A DNA stretch of 64,000 bases, from NCBI GenBank assembly GCA_024401365.1, contig JAKSLE010000001.1, positions 186,001-250,000 of the forward strand. Reading direction: 5' to 3'. Made by a program: the position numbers and the translations under genes. The DNA comes from Bacteroidales bacterium (GTDB lineage: Bacteria; Bacteroidota; Bacteroidia; Bacteroidales; Marinilabiliaceae). This document shows, in pieces, positions 45,593 through 55,247 of this stretch. The notes below the pieces were generated by a model that saw only the letters and a list, made by a program, of their open reading frames with translations, was not told the origin of the DNA and searched no databases. How positions within the stretch are numbered: the first letter of the stretch is position 1; the number at the start of each line of letters is the position of its first letter.

Positions 45593-48136
45593 TTAAATCC
45601 ACTTGAGCAATGGGAAATCCTGCTTGTGTGGAAGAAGCGAGTTCGATGGGTAAATTCTGATACCGAACTTGAATACACCAGGGAAATTCAAGCCAAGTGA
45701 TACAGTATATGTAGATACCGAACCCTCAGACTTAACCAACGAGAATGGCTCAGAGTTAACAATCTTCATGTTGTTGTTGTCAGAACCTGTAGCAAATACC
45801 AACTCCATACCGAGCTCTACATCAGGATTCTTCTTGTCAACAGTAACAGAAATATTGTATGTGTCACCAAGACCAAGGACCTCCTTACCAATATCAGGCA
45901 TGTCTACCGACAAAATCTCAATGTTATCCCACTGCGAACGAACCAAATCCTTCCATTGTACCAAATCACGGATCGCCTTATTGTCCTCAGCCTTGAGAAC
46001 ATTCGAACGACGTGCCTGTGGAATGTAGAATCTGTTCAAGTAATCAGTGATCATTCGCTTTGTAGTGAACTCTGGAGCAATGCGCGCAATAGAATTCTTG
46101 ATGTACTGGATCCAACCCTTTGGTACGTCATTTGTCTGATCGTAGTACAATGGGATAATCTCATTCTCAAGTGTATAGTATATTGTCGCAGCATCGAGCT
46201 CATCCTGATACTTGTGATCCTCGTATGTCTGCTTGTCTGTAAGCGCCCAACCAGCACCTTCCTTGTAGCCTTCATACCACCAGCCATCAAGTACAGAGAA
46301 GTTCAATACACCATTGAGCTCTGCCTTCTGGCCTGATGTACCAGATGCCTCAAGTGGACGTGTAGGCATGTTCATCCATACGTCAACACCACTTACAAGA
46401 CGACGAGCCAACTCCATATCGTAGTTCTCCAAGAAGATAATCTTGCCAAGGAACTCTGGACGATGCGAAATCTCAACAATGTTCTTGATCAATGCCTGAC
46501 CACCACCATCTGCTGGGTGAGCCTTACCTGCAAAGATGAACTGTACAGGACGCTCAGGATTGTTAACGATCTTAGCCAAACGATCAAGATCCGAGAACAA
46601 AAGGTGTGCACGCTTGTATGTAGCAAAACGACGAGCAAAACCAATTGTCAACGCATTCTGACGGATACCCTCAAGTACCTCAATAACACGCGATGGATCA
46701 GGATTCGACTGGAGGTTGTTGACCTTGCGCGACTTGATATAGTCAAAGAGCTTCTTCTTCAAGCGCTTACGTACTGTCCAGATAGCTGCGTCGTCTACTT
46801 GGTAAATCTTGTCCCAGTATGTCTTGTTTGATACATCCTTCATCAAGTCTGGGTGCAAGTTCTCCTCGTAGAAGCGCTGCATCTCACTTGCTGTCCATGT
46901 ACCATAGTGTACACCGTTTGTTACATAGCTTACATGTAGCTCGTCAGCTGTGTAGCCTGGCCACAAGTGCTTGAACATCTTCTTCGATACCTCACCGTGC
47001 AACCAGCTCACACCGTTCATCTCCTGTGATGTATAAGCCGCCAAGACTGACATTGAGAACTTACCGTCTGTGTCACGACCAAGTGCCATGAAGTCTTGCC
47101 ATGAAATGTTGAGCAACTCTGGTACATGATACATGTACTTAGAGAACAAACCTTCCTCAAACTTATCATGTCCTGCAGGTACAGGTGTATGTGTCGTAAA
47201 GAGAGATGTAGCCTTAACCAACTCAAGTGCCTGTGAATATGTCAAGCCCTTGTCTGTGTAGTCAATGAGTCGCTGTACATTGAGAAGTGCAGCATGACCC
47301 TCGTTGCAATGATATACGTCTGCCTGAACACCAAGAGCATTCAAAAGACGAACACCACCCATACCAAGAATCATCTCCTGCTTCAAACGATTCTCCCAGT
47401 CACCACCATAAAGTGCATGTGTAATTGGACGATCCTCAGGATTATTCAATGGATGGTCTGTATCAAGCAAGTAGAGTGAAATACGACCTACCTGTGCCTT
47501 CCATACCTTGAGCTGAACCTGACGGCCTGGCATATTGATAGGAATGTAAAGAAGCGCACCATTAGCATCTCTTACCTCCTCAATAGGCAATGTCTGGAAC
47601 TCCTGTGGCTCATAAATAGCCTGCTGCTCACCATTCATCGAGAGTGTCTGCTTGAAATAACCATAACGGTAAAGCAAACCTACAGCTGTCATGTTTACTC
47701 GTGAGTCAGAAGCCTCCTTCAAGTAGTCACCTGCCAAAATACCGAGACCACCAGAGTAAATCTTAAGAATATTTGAGAGACCATACTCCATAGAGAAGTA
47801 TGCGATAGATGGAGCATACTCAAATGGCTGATTCATGTATGCCTGGAACTTAGCATACAAGCCATTCAATCTAGCTACAAAAGAAGCATTGTTTGCAAGC
47901 TCGTTCAAACGAGCATACGAAACCTTCTCGAGCAACAAAATAGGGCTCTTCTCTACCTCTTCCCACAACTCAAGGTCGATAGACTCAAAGAGCTCAATTG
48001 CTTCATAATTCCAGCACCACCATAGATTTCTTGATATCTCATGGAGACATGACAACTCCTTAGGGAGCTTCGACTTCACAATGATCGACTTCCATTGTGG
48101 CTCAGATGCTGGTGTAAAGTTTTTAGTTATTTCCAT
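45593..48136 (-). CDS. glgP: Alpha-glucan (glycogen) phosphorylase, GT35
   Basis: An 847-residue pyridoxal-phosphate enzyme releasing glucose 1-phosphate from glycogen or maltodextrins. It belongs to the shorter 'alpha-glucan family phosphorylase' type: IAYFSMEYGLSNILKIYSGG for the glucan and phosphate region, YHCNEGHAALLN, FAGKAHPADGGGQ, and the cofactor lysine in SGTSGQKAELNG followed by LDGWWYEGY. It is the last gene of the glycogen run, 24 bp after the GH57 gene, and ends in a normal C-terminal domain. Confidence 0.95.
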   Translation of the reverse strand: MEITKNFTPASEPQWKSIIVKSKLPKELSCLHEISRNLWWCWNYEAIELFESIDLELWEEVEKSPILLLEKVSYARLNELANNASFVARLNGLYAKFQAYMNQPFEYAPSIAYFSMEYGLSNILKIYSGGLGILAGDYLKEASDSRVNMTAVGLLYRYGYFKQTLSMNGEQQAIYEPQEFQTLPIEEVRDANGALLYIPINMPGRQVQLKVWKAQVGRISLYLLDTDHPLNNPEDRPITHALYGGDWENRLKQEMILGMGGVRLLNALGVQADVYHCNEGHAALLNVQRLIDYTDKGLTYSQALELVKATSLFTTHTPVPAGHDKFEEGLFSKYMYHVPELLNISWQDFMALGRDTDGKFSMSVLAAYTSQEMNGVSWLHGEVSKKMFKHLWPGYTADELHVSYVTNGVHYGTWTASEMQRFYEENLHPDLMKDVSNKTYWDKIYQVDDAAIWTVRKRLKKKLFDYIKSRKVNNLQSNPDPSRVIEVLEGIRQNALTIGFARRFATYKRAHLLFSDLDRLAKIVNNPERPVQFIFAGKAHPADGGGQALIKNIVEISHRPEFLGKIIFLENYDMELARRLVSGVDVWMNMPTRPLEASGTSGQKAELNGVLNFSVLDGWWYEGYKEGAGWALTDKQTYEDHKYQDELDAATIYYTLENEIIPLYYDQTNDVPKGWIQYIKNSIARIAPEFTTKRMITDYLNRFYIPQARRSNVLKAEDNKAIRDLVQWKDLVRSQWDNIEILSVDMPDIGKEVLGLGDTYNISVTVDKKNPDVELGMELVFATGSDNNNMKIVNSEPFSLVKSEGSVSTYTVSLGLNFPGVFKFGIRIYPSNSLLPHKQDFPLLKWI

Positions 48137-48160
48137 ACTTACGTTGTTGACGTATTGATT

Positions 48161-49552
48161 TTATTTTGAAGTACTAGTGCGTTTACGCGTTGTTTTTTTC
48201 TTTGGTTCAGCTTCTTCAGCTTTTTTAGACTTTGTTGTAGTTTTCTTAGAAGTCGCCTTGGCCTTAGGTGCTACACCGGCCTTTACCAACTGCTTCTCCA
48301 ACTCCTGAATCTCCTTCTGCTGCTGTGCAATGGTATCCTGGAGGGCTTCTACTTCAACATTGCCCGAAGGTACATTCTGACGAAGTCTCTGAGCAAAGTC
48401 TGTGAGGATATTCATATAGTTGATGAATGCCTCGTATGGTGTCTGATATGGGTTCGAATATGCTCTCGCACCATTAGCAAAGAACTTTGTACCCATATAG
48501 TAGAAATGGTCTGACGACTGAAGATACTGCCAATCCTTGAGCAATGCCTGATCTGTACACTTCTCTACCAAAGGAACAAGGTCGTACAACTTGTCTACAG
48601 CCTCATTCTGCATCTCATTACCAAGCCATGCTGTAACATCTCTCTCCTCATCTACCCAGCTGGTAGCATTTGGAACATGGATAGCACTTACAGGCTGAAG
48701 CGAGCTTGCTGCCTTCGATGGAGTAGTGAATGCATAGTTCTTGTCATTCAAAACTACCTGTGGAAGTGATGCCAGGAAGCCCTGAATACCACTCTCCTGT
48801 GAATGAACACCACCAAAGGTCTCATAATTCATGAACAGGTTAACTACCTCTTCTGTCTCTGGAACACCATCAAGCCATGCCTTGAACTTGTCTGCTGTCA
48901 ATGGCCATGCATCCCATGCCTGATTTGAGAATCTCAATGCAATATCGTCCGAAAGAGAGTAATTCTTCATCAATACCTTGAGTCTTGGCTCTACAGCATT
49001 GCAATATAGATAGTTAGAACTCTTCCATCCCAATACTTGCTTAGCGCCCTCAGAAAGAATCGCCTTGAAGCCCATCTGCGAAACAACCTCACCGATGCTG
49101 TCGGAATAAATAAGCTCTGTATTTCTAAATACTACTGGAACTTGTCCAAATGTATCTTCAATATTCTTTACCTGCTGTGCAACCTGTCTCTTGAACTCTT
49201 CTTGATTTCTCAACGAAGCAAGCGAATGCGCAGATGTCTCCGCAAGGAACTCAACATGCTTTGTCTTTGCCAATTCCTTGAAACTGTCAATAACCTCTGG
49301 CGCATACAACTTGAGTTGATCAAGCATTGTGCCCGAGATAGAGAACGCTACAGAGAACTTGCCCTTGTATTTCTTCAAAAGATCAAGCAATATCCTATTC
49401 GTAGGCAAATAGCATGTGTGAGCTAGTCGATTGATGTTCGACTCGTTCGCATAGTCGTCATAGTAATAGTGGTCGTTACCTATATCGAAGAAACGGTAGC
49501 GACGCAACTTAACTGGCTGATGGAGCTCAAAGTATAAGCATATATTCTTCAT
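48161..49552 (-). CDS. GH57 glycosidase (alpha-amylase/glucanotransferase type) with basic tail
   Basis: A 463-residue cytoplasmic enzyme of GH57. The HQP motif is in LYFELHQPVKLRRY, the nucleophile region is probably EFLAETSAHSLASL and a conserved acid lies in MNYETFGGVH. It sits between the glycogen-synthase-type gene and the phosphorylase, an order found in Bacteroides, implying a role in glycogen or maltodextrin remodelling. The last 57 residues are unusual: a short coiled coil (QQQKEIQELEKQLVKAG) and then a Lys/Thr/Ser/Ala-rich tail. Confidence 0.88.
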   Translation of the reverse strand: MKNICLYFELHQPVKLRRYRFFDIGNDHYYYDDYANESNINRLAHTCYLPTNRILLDLLKKYKGKFSVAFSISGTMLDQLKLYAPEVIDSFKELAKTKHVEFLAETSAHSLASLRNQEEFKRQVAQQVKNIEDTFGQVPVVFRNTELIYSDSIGEVVSQMGFKAILSEGAKQVLGWKSSNYLYCNAVEPRLKVLMKNYSLSDDIALRFSNQAWDAWPLTADKFKAWLDGVPETEEVVNLFMNYETFGGVHSQESGIQGFLASLPQVVLNDKNYAFTTPSKAASSLQPVSAIHVPNATSWVDEERDVTAWLGNEMQNEAVDKLYDLVPLVEKCTDQALLKDWQYLQSSDHFYYMGTKFFANGARAYSNPYQTPYEAFINYMNILTDFAQRLRQNVPSGNVEVEALQDTIAQQQKEIQELEKQLVKAGVAPKAKATSKKTTTKSKKAEEAEPKKKTTRKRTSTSK

Positions 49553-49583
49553 TGTCTTCTTTATTTTCTTGTTAGGTAATTAT

Positions 49584-50876
49584 TTAATGACGAACTACGG
49601 AGTCGTAAATCTGCTTAATCTTAACTGCCGAGTTCTCCCACTTGAGCGAGTCTACCTCCTCTTTTCCGTATTTTGCAAAGAGCTCTTGCAATGATGGGTA
49701 GTTCAATACACCATACATGGCATCAGCCATCGCATCTATATCCCAGAAGTCTGTCTTGATAGCATACTTCAAAATCTCAGACACACCCGACTGGTACGAA
49801 ATAAGAACAGGTACATTACTCTGCATAGCCTCCAATGGAGAAATACCAAATGGCTCAGAAACCGATGGCATAACGTACAAGTCCGACATGCTCAACATCT
49901 GATATACGTCTTGTCCTCTCAAGAAGCCCGTGAAGTGGAACCTGTCTGTAATCTTCAGACTGGCAGCACGTCTGATCATCTTCTCCATCATATCACCCGA
50001 ACCTGCCATCACAAAACGTACATTGTCCATCTTCTGGAGCACCTTGTGCGCAGCTTCTATGAAGTACTCTGGACCCTTCTGCATTGTAATACGTCCAAGG
50101 AACGTAACAATCTTCTCGTCTATCGACTTCGGACCAAAGCCTGTGTACTCTTTCTTCAATGGGTCTACAGCATTATATACCGTCACAACCTTCTCAGCAG
50201 GTACACCATACTTCTCTATAACAATATTTCTTGTGAGGTTCGATACCGTGATAACCTTATCAGCAGCATGCATACCCCTACGCTCTATATCATATACAAC
50301 TGGGTTAACACTACCTCCCGAACGGTCAAAGTCAGTAGCATGAACATGAACTACAAGTGGCTTGCCTGTAGCTTCCTTCGCTGCAATACCCGCTGGATAT
50401 GTCAACCAGTCATGCGCATGGATAACATCAAAGTCATTGTCCTGCGCAATGATGTTTGCAATAATCGCATAATTCCTAATCTCTTCCAAAAGAGTGGTGC
50501 CATACTTACCAGTGAAGTGGAACTTTCCTTCATGGTTCGTCTGCAAAAAACGGAATGTCTCACCTACTTGCAAAGAGCGCAACCTCCAATAGTCTTCTGG
50601 ATCAACATAAGGAACCAACTTAGATTCTACCTCTACATAGTCCAATTGCTTGCTGTAGTGAGATACTCTAAGGCGCTTGCCATGAACCGAGATATTATTG
50701 GCTCCGATAATGTCCTCTACCTTGCTCTTGTCCTCATCTCCCCATGCTTTAGGCACTACAAACTTGACGTCAAGATCTGGAACCGACGCCATACCACGTG
50801 TCAAGCCATAACACGCCGTACCTAAACCACCTGAAATGTGAGGTGGGAACTCCCAACCAAACATCAAAACCCTCAT
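49584..50876 (-). CDS. Glycogen/starch synthase-like glycosyltransferase (GT4/GT5)
   Basis: A 430-residue GT-B enzyme. The N-terminal acceptor loop is GWEFPPHISGGLGTA, a conserved HAHDWLTY lies mid-protein, and the donor domain has FLGRITMQKGPEYF and the EX7E motif SEPFGISPLEAM. In Bacteroides-type clusters this protein is the glycogen synthase candidate; the absence of a separate GlgA nearby supports that but does not prove it. It lies 31 bp before the GH57 gene and 46 bp after the debranching enzyme gene. Confidence 0.88.
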   Translation of the reverse strand: MRVLMFGWEFPPHISGGLGTACYGLTRGMASVPDLDVKFVVPKAWGDEDKSKVEDIIGANNISVHGKRLRVSHYSKQLDYVEVESKLVPYVDPEDYWRLRSLQVGETFRFLQTNHEGKFHFTGKYGTTLLEEIRNYAIIANIIAQDNDFDVIHAHDWLTYPAGIAAKEATGKPLVVHVHATDFDRSGGSVNPVVYDIERRGMHAADKVITVSNLTRNIVIEKYGVPAEKVVTVYNAVDPLKKEYTGFGPKSIDEKIVTFLGRITMQKGPEYFIEAAHKVLQKMDNVRFVMAGSGDMMEKMIRRAASLKITDRFHFTGFLRGQDVYQMLSMSDLYVMPSVSEPFGISPLEAMQSNVPVLISYQSGVSEILKYAIKTDFWDIDAMADAMYGVLNYPSLQELFAKYGKEEVDSLKWENSAVKIKQIYDSVVRH

Positions 50877-50922
50877 ATAATATAGTCGCGTTTATTGTTT
50901 TTACTACATTCTTATCTCGAGG

Positions 50923-52845
50923 TTAACCCTCAATAATCTTCATAAGTTTCAGCAACGCTGCCACATTCCATGCCATCGAGATAGCTCCCTTGCCCTGATG
51001 GCTCGGATTACCATTGTACCTCTCCGATATGGTGCCGATACAGTGATTTGCAATCTCAGAGTTGAAGTCATCTACAATGCGCTTCAACTGCGCCATGCCA
51101 CTGTTTCTGTGAACCTCAAGCATCACATCAGCATAGAATCCCAACAACCAAGGATATGCTGTTCCCTGGTGTATAGCCAATGCTCGCTGATTCTCGTCAC
51201 CTTCAATAGCACCTATATATTTCTCATCCTTTGGAGAGAGCGAACGCAAACCTCTAGGTGTAAGCAACTCTCTTGTACAGATGTCAAGTATACACTTCTT
51301 CTGCTCTCTCGTCAATGGAGAATATTTCAAACCTGCCGCAATAAGCATGTTTGGTCTTACCGAACCCGACTTGTGGTCTCCGTCAACGTAGTCGTACAAG
51401 TACAACTGGTCGTTGCAGAATGTCTGAACAAATCCTACACCTACCGAATCAAGTCTTGGAATCCACTCATCAACAAATGCCTTATTCTTGAGTTTCTTGG
51501 CAACTTCAATCGTAGTCGCAATAGCATTATACCACAATGCGTTAACCTCAACAGCACATCCATATCGTGGTGTCACAAGCCATCCACTAGGTGTCTTGGC
51601 ATTCATCCATGTCTGTGGCTGACCTTCTGCTCTAGCATAGATCAAGCAGTTGTCCTGTCTGTGCATCTTGCCTGGAACACCATTCCAATAGAGATAGAGC
51701 AGATCTTTCATCAAGTCGAAATAGGCTGTCGATTTAACCATCTTTGGCAACCAACGCTCCATCTCATTGATACAGTAGAAGAACCACAATGGAACATCTA
51801 TAGATGTATTGTTCATCGCAGTCTCTTCTATATATAGTCTGCGTAGATTTGGTAACGCAGTCTGCAATATCTCACCAAATACCTTCTTGTCATCCTGATA
51901 GATAGCCAACCCAGGTAGCGCTACAAACATATCACGCATCTGTGGCTTCTTCCAGTGATAACCAGCCTTGAGCATCACACTGCCGTCTTTTCTCTCCACA
52001 AACTGCTGTGCAGCATTTACCAACAAGTTCTGTAGACTTGTCTTAGGAGTACGACGACTAACCTCCTTGGTGAACTTAGACTTCAATGTCGATGGCGTAA
52101 CTTGCGTCAACGACGCAGCTATTACCACACTCTCACCTTTCTTGATAGGGAACTCAAAGTATCCTGGCACATACAAGTCCTCATGGTAGTCATATCCACG
52201 ATACCTCTCCTTGATGTACTCTACATCCCTATACCAGTCTGGCATAGCCACATAGTCCATCTTCTTGTTGGCCTGGATATACAAATCTGGGAATCCTTGA
52301 TACAAACAGAACTTAGCTCCGTTCGTAACCTCATCATAATGAGTGTTGACTTGCATATTCTCATGTGTCAACTCATGAACCTCACGGAACGCAAGGAATG
52401 GCTTCAACCTGAGCAATGTATCACTGTGAGCATCCTCAAGAGTATACTTGATCAATACCTGATTCTCATTCTCAGCCAAGATAAACTCTTGCGACAGCAC
52501 AACACCACCAACACGGTGCGTCAATTTGGTCGTAGGATCCGCAGTATAATCCACCATATACTTGTGACCCTTAGGCTCAAAATACTCATCCTTGTACTCT
52601 TGCAAGCCAAGGTTGAACGTCTTGTCATGCTGGACTACCGAGCATTGCAGAGATGAGAGCATCACGTAAGTAGCACCTCCCATTTGAGGAAGTGGACAGA
52701 CCAAAAGTCCATGATACTTTCTAGTATTACACCCAGTCAAGCTGGTACTCATGTAAGCTCCCGCTCTATTTGTTCGCAGAATCTCCTTGAATAGAGAGTA
52801 CTCAAGGTTCGGAAGCTTTGCATTATCAAATTGTATGTACTTCAT
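50923..52845 (-). CDS. Glycogen debranching enzyme (amylo-alpha-1,6-glucosidase type)
   Basis: A 640-residue enzyme: an N-terminal beta-sandwich domain (LRTNRAGAYMSTSLTGCNTR, KYHGLLV) and a C-terminal (alpha/alpha)6 barrel with DMFVALPGLAIYQDD, QTWMNAKTPSGW and RYNGNPSHQGKGAISMAWN. It matches the prokaryotic GDE family that removes alpha-1,6 branches. It is the first gene of the minus-strand glycogen operon, about 70 nt after its promoter. Confidence 0.92.
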   Translation of the reverse strand: MKYIQFDNAKLPNLEYSLFKEILRTNRAGAYMSTSLTGCNTRKYHGLLVCPLPQMGGATYVMLSSLQCSVVQHDKTFNLGLQEYKDEYFEPKGHKYMVDYTADPTTKLTHRVGGVVLSQEFILAENENQVLIKYTLEDAHSDTLLRLKPFLAFREVHELTHENMQVNTHYDEVTNGAKFCLYQGFPDLYIQANKKMDYVAMPDWYRDVEYIKERYRGYDYHEDLYVPGYFEFPIKKGESVVIAASLTQVTPSTLKSKFTKEVSRRTPKTSLQNLLVNAAQQFVERKDGSVMLKAGYHWKKPQMRDMFVALPGLAIYQDDKKVFGEILQTALPNLRRLYIEETAMNNTSIDVPLWFFYCINEMERWLPKMVKSTAYFDLMKDLLYLYWNGVPGKMHRQDNCLIYARAEGQPQTWMNAKTPSGWLVTPRYGCAVEVNALWYNAIATTIEVAKKLKNKAFVDEWIPRLDSVGVGFVQTFCNDQLYLYDYVDGDHKSGSVRPNMLIAAGLKYSPLTREQKKCILDICTRELLTPRGLRSLSPKDEKYIGAIEGDENQRALAIHQGTAYPWLLGFYADVMLEVHRNSGMAQLKRIVDDFNSEIANHCIGTISERYNGNPSHQGKGAISMAWNVAALLKLMKIIEG

Positions 52846-52919
52846 TAGGTAACCTTTGTGTATGTGTAATCATAGCGTCCTGAAGTAACAACTTCATATC
52901 TCCGCTCGATAGATGCTTG

Positions 52920-52951
52920 TAAAATTATAAGTATATTGACTCATATCCAAA
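52920..52951 (-). promoter_or_regulatory. Promoter of the glycogen operon
   Basis: On the minus strand TTTG (52951-52948), a 20-bp spacer and TAATTTTA (52927-52920, seven of eight bases of TAnnTTTG) give a Bacteroidetes promoter with a leader of about 70 nt before the debranching enzyme gene. No further control site was recognised. Confidence 0.55.
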
Positions 52952-53021
52952 TAATTAGCAACCAACTTGCGTAGTATAAACGTTATTTAACCATATGTAC
53001 GCTGAGACGTAAATAAATGTT

Positions 53022-53975
53022 TCAACAAATGCGTGTACCCCACTTCTCGTTAAAGAGGCCCAACTTCTCGTTTATAGTCTGCATGTGCTTCTCTATGTCC
53101 GACTCGTGCCCCATGGGTCTATGTGCCATCAATTTGCTTAACGACTCCCCTTCTTTGGCATATTCTTTCAACTTGTCGTCAAAATATACATCCATGAATT
53201 TCTCAAAGACATAGTCAACTGCCACCTCTGACGGATGTACCATGTCTTCTGCATAAAACCTGTAGTCTCTCAAGTCATCAAGTATTATCTCATACGACGG
53301 GAAATATACAACCTTGGGGTCAGCAGCCCTCATTATGGCATCTTCTACGCCAAGCAACAACGTCGATTTGCTGATGGCATTCCCATGCGCCGTGTCTTTC
53401 AAGTGCCTTATCGGTGACACTGTCAATACCACTATGGCTTCGTCATTCAATTGCCTTATCATCCTTATCGCATTTCTTAGCGATAGCGAGACTTCATTTA
53501 CCGCCATCATTACCCTGTCAAAGTCGGATGCGGGCAACTTATGGCAGTTGGCTACCACAAACCTCATATATTTGTATACCCATGCCGTACCAAGGGTCAG
53601 CACTATCATCTTGGCCGATTTCATATCTTCATGGGCCTTGGCTGTAGCCGCCCTTAGATTCTCCGTCAATTGCTCCTTGCTGTCAGCGCCTAATTTACTG
53701 TGGGCCATCAGGGAATGATACGCCCCATCTCTCACCACTACCTCAACATCGGGATAGTCCATCGCCTTGTAGACGATACGCTCAACTTGCCTCTCTATCG
53801 ACATCGGATTATATACCACCCCATAAGGATTGGAGTTGCATTCTATCTTCTTCCTCATGAGCCTGTCGGTTATCTCATCCGAAAAACACGACCCCATAGT
53901 AAATACCTTGTCGCCGACTTTCAACTTGTCGGCGGAATGCCCAACTTCTACTATCGTCCTGAATTCATTCATCAC
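53022..53975 (-). CDS. GSCFA-domain protein
   Basis: A 317-residue protein named for its motif VFTMGSCFSDEITDRL near residue 25, where the Ser or Cys may be catalytic; the family resembles SGNH hydrolases. Other conserved parts are NPYGVVYNPMSI, VLTLGTAWVYKY and the late EDMVHPSEVAVDYVFEKF with a His that could complete the site. The substrate is unknown. It is monocistronic with its own -7 box at 54000-54007 and begins with two Met codons. Confidence 0.85.
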   Translation of the reverse strand: MMNEFRTIVEVGHSADKLKVGDKVFTMGSCFSDEITDRLMRKKIECNSNPYGVVYNPMSIERQVERIVYKAMDYPDVEVVVRDGAYHSLMAHSKLGADSKEQLTENLRAATAKAHEDMKSAKMIVLTLGTAWVYKYMRFVVANCHKLPASDFDRVMMAVNEVSLSLRNAIRMIRQLNDEAIVVLTVSPIRHLKDTAHGNAISKSTLLLGVEDAIMRAADPKVVYFPSYEIILDDLRDYRFYAEDMVHPSEVAVDYVFEKFMDVYFDDKLKEYAKEGESLSKLMAHRPMGHESDIEKHMQTINEKLGLFNEKWGTRIC

Positions 53976-53999
53976 ACTTAACTTTTAAGAGTATTTTTT

Positions 54000-54007
54000 C
54001 AAATATA
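54000..54007 (-). promoter_or_regulatory. Likely -7 box of the GSCFA gene
   Basis: On the minus strand this is TATATTTG, an exact TAnnTTTG match 25 nt before the gene. The -33 position would fall within the upstream terminator stem and no TTG is seen there. Confidence 0.45.
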
Positions 54008-54008
54008 C

Positions 54009-54045
54009 AAAAAATACTCCCACCGCATTACGCAGTAGGAGTAAT
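54009..54045 (-). terminator. Terminator of the 54.1-kb anchored-protein gene
   Basis: On the minus strand TACTCC (54043-54038) pairs with GGAGTA (54020-54015), with further partial pairing inside, and is followed by six T residues. Confidence 0.75.
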
Positions 54046-54116
54046 TTTCATATCTCAATTCTGACATCCCTCTCAGAATTTATTTTGTTCTTAGTCTTAG
54101 TCTATCACCCAATTTA

Positions 54117-54710
54117 TTAGCGGATGTACTGGAGGCTCTGCTCTTCTGTCTTCTGCCACTCCGAACCGCTCCATGCATAACCGATCTTCTTGCAAGGATT
54201 AAGACCGCCATCATATACGTACTCTTCCTTTGTCAAGCCGCTGATGATACCATTGTTGTCCTGATACTGAGCAGACATAATCAAGTTGCCGTCCTTATCA
54301 AAAAGAATGTCCTCAAATGTCTCATCATTCGAGAGATCTGCATATGATACAGAACTTGTCAAAAGCCACTCACCATCCTTTGGTTGATATGTCGACTCCG
54401 AAATAAGATTCTCATCGTCATATGTGCAAACGCTCTTCGATACGCGAACCCAGTCACCGTTAACACTCTTGTAGTTTACAAGGGTAACCGACTCCTCTGA
54501 GTACTCCTTCGTAGATCGAGATGTCTCAATCCACGCATTTGCTTGCAAGTTAAATGTTGTCTCTTCAACAACTCGGCCCATGTCGTCACACTTAATCAAT
54601 GTCTTTGCGATTGTTGGCTCACTTGTCGAATCTACACTCTTGCGATCCAATACTATTGCTGCAGTAATAATTGCAACGGCCAACGACAATGTGATAACGA
54701 TATTCTTCAT
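54117..54710 (-). CDS. Membrane-anchored or secreted protein of unknown function (DUF3836-like)
   Basis: A 197-residue protein with an N-terminal hydrophobic signal/anchor (IVITLSLAVAIITAAIVLD) and a periplasmic region made of repeated short beta segments such as DDMGRVVEETTFNLQANAWI and YDDENLISESTYQPKDGEWL, resembling the YD-like repeats of DUF3836-type Bacteroidales proteins. No enzyme motif is visible. A tandem direct repeat that looks like a LytTR regulator site lies 123-157 bp upstream. Confidence 0.6.
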   Translation of the reverse strand: MKNIVITLSLAVAIITAAIVLDRKSVDSTSEPTIAKTLIKCDDMGRVVEETTFNLQANAWIETSRSTKEYSEESVTLVNYKSVNGDWVRVSKSVCTYDDENLISESTYQPKDGEWLLTSSVSYADLSNDETFEDILFDKDGNLIMSAQYQDNNGIISGLTKEEYVYDGGLNPCKKIGYAWSGSEWQKTEEQSLQYIR

Positions 54711-54832
54711 TACGATAAATGTTTATGTAGTTAGTTTTTGATTTTACTTGTTGGATTTATTTCCTGTTTCTGTTCTCTTTTTCGGTCGAAGTCCTTTGTT
54801 TGTTTCGCATTATCAACTTTTTTAGCACTATT

Positions 54833-54867
54833 TTTGACGAACTGCACTTATCGTTTGACGAACTGCA
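54833..54867. promoter_or_regulatory. Tandem 14-bp direct repeat, probable LytTR-type operator
   Basis: TTTGACGAACTGCA occurs exactly at 54833-54846 and again at 54854-54867, a 21-bp period (two helical turns). On the minus strand each copy reads GCAGTTCGTC, close to the known LytTR consensus (CAGTTNGT core, two sites about 21 bp apart). It could control the minus-strand gene at 54710 or, less likely, the PBP1A operon. Confidence 0.5.
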
Positions 54868-55013
54868 TTCAGAGTGTAAAATAATGTTAAAGACAGCTCT
54901 TAGCTAACTCCCTAAAACTCCATTCTGCCCCGTAATACTGAGACTCTTACACTTTTGTTACATTTATTCCAATGTTTTTTATTCAAACCGCCCCTCAAAG
55001 ATTGCTTTTTAAC

Positions 55014-55048
55014 AAAAAACTGCGAGCAACCTTAACTCTCACACTATA
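55014..55048 (-). repeat. Dispersed intergenic element, copy H
   Basis: On the minus strand TATAGTGTGAGAGTTAAG precedes the core GTTGCTCGCAGTTTTTT (55030-55014). TGTGAG can pair with CTCGCA of the core over 6 bp. It is the only copy between divergent genes. Confidence 0.85.
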
Positions 55049-55247
55049 CAGAGACTACCCAGACACTCTCCCGACCACACCCTCACACATCCCATCATTA
55101 TTACATTTCACCGCCTTTTTCATAACCTCCACGCCTCCTAATAGCGTCCCAAGGAGCATCGACCATACTTTATAATAAAAGAGTGTAGGATTTCGCCACA
55201 AAAAAGACTACCTTTACAACCGAATATAAACACTATATTTTTCTGCC

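Larger units (their letters stand above)
54711..55247. other. 537-bp divergent intergenic region
   Basis: This region separates the minus-strand anchored-protein gene from the PBP1A operon. It contains a tandem 14-bp direct repeat (54833-54867), dispersed element copy H and, near 55209-55216, TACCTTTA, one base from the -7 consensus for the PBP1A operon. The small plus-strand ORF across 54972-55175 is only a reading of the repeat and is not called. Confidence 0.55.

Noticed and set aside
54972-55175. 67-residue plus-strand ORF containing NKKLRATLTL
   Set aside because: It is a translation of the reverse strand of dispersed element H; similar KKLRA readings occur across copies D and E. The repeat is the real feature.
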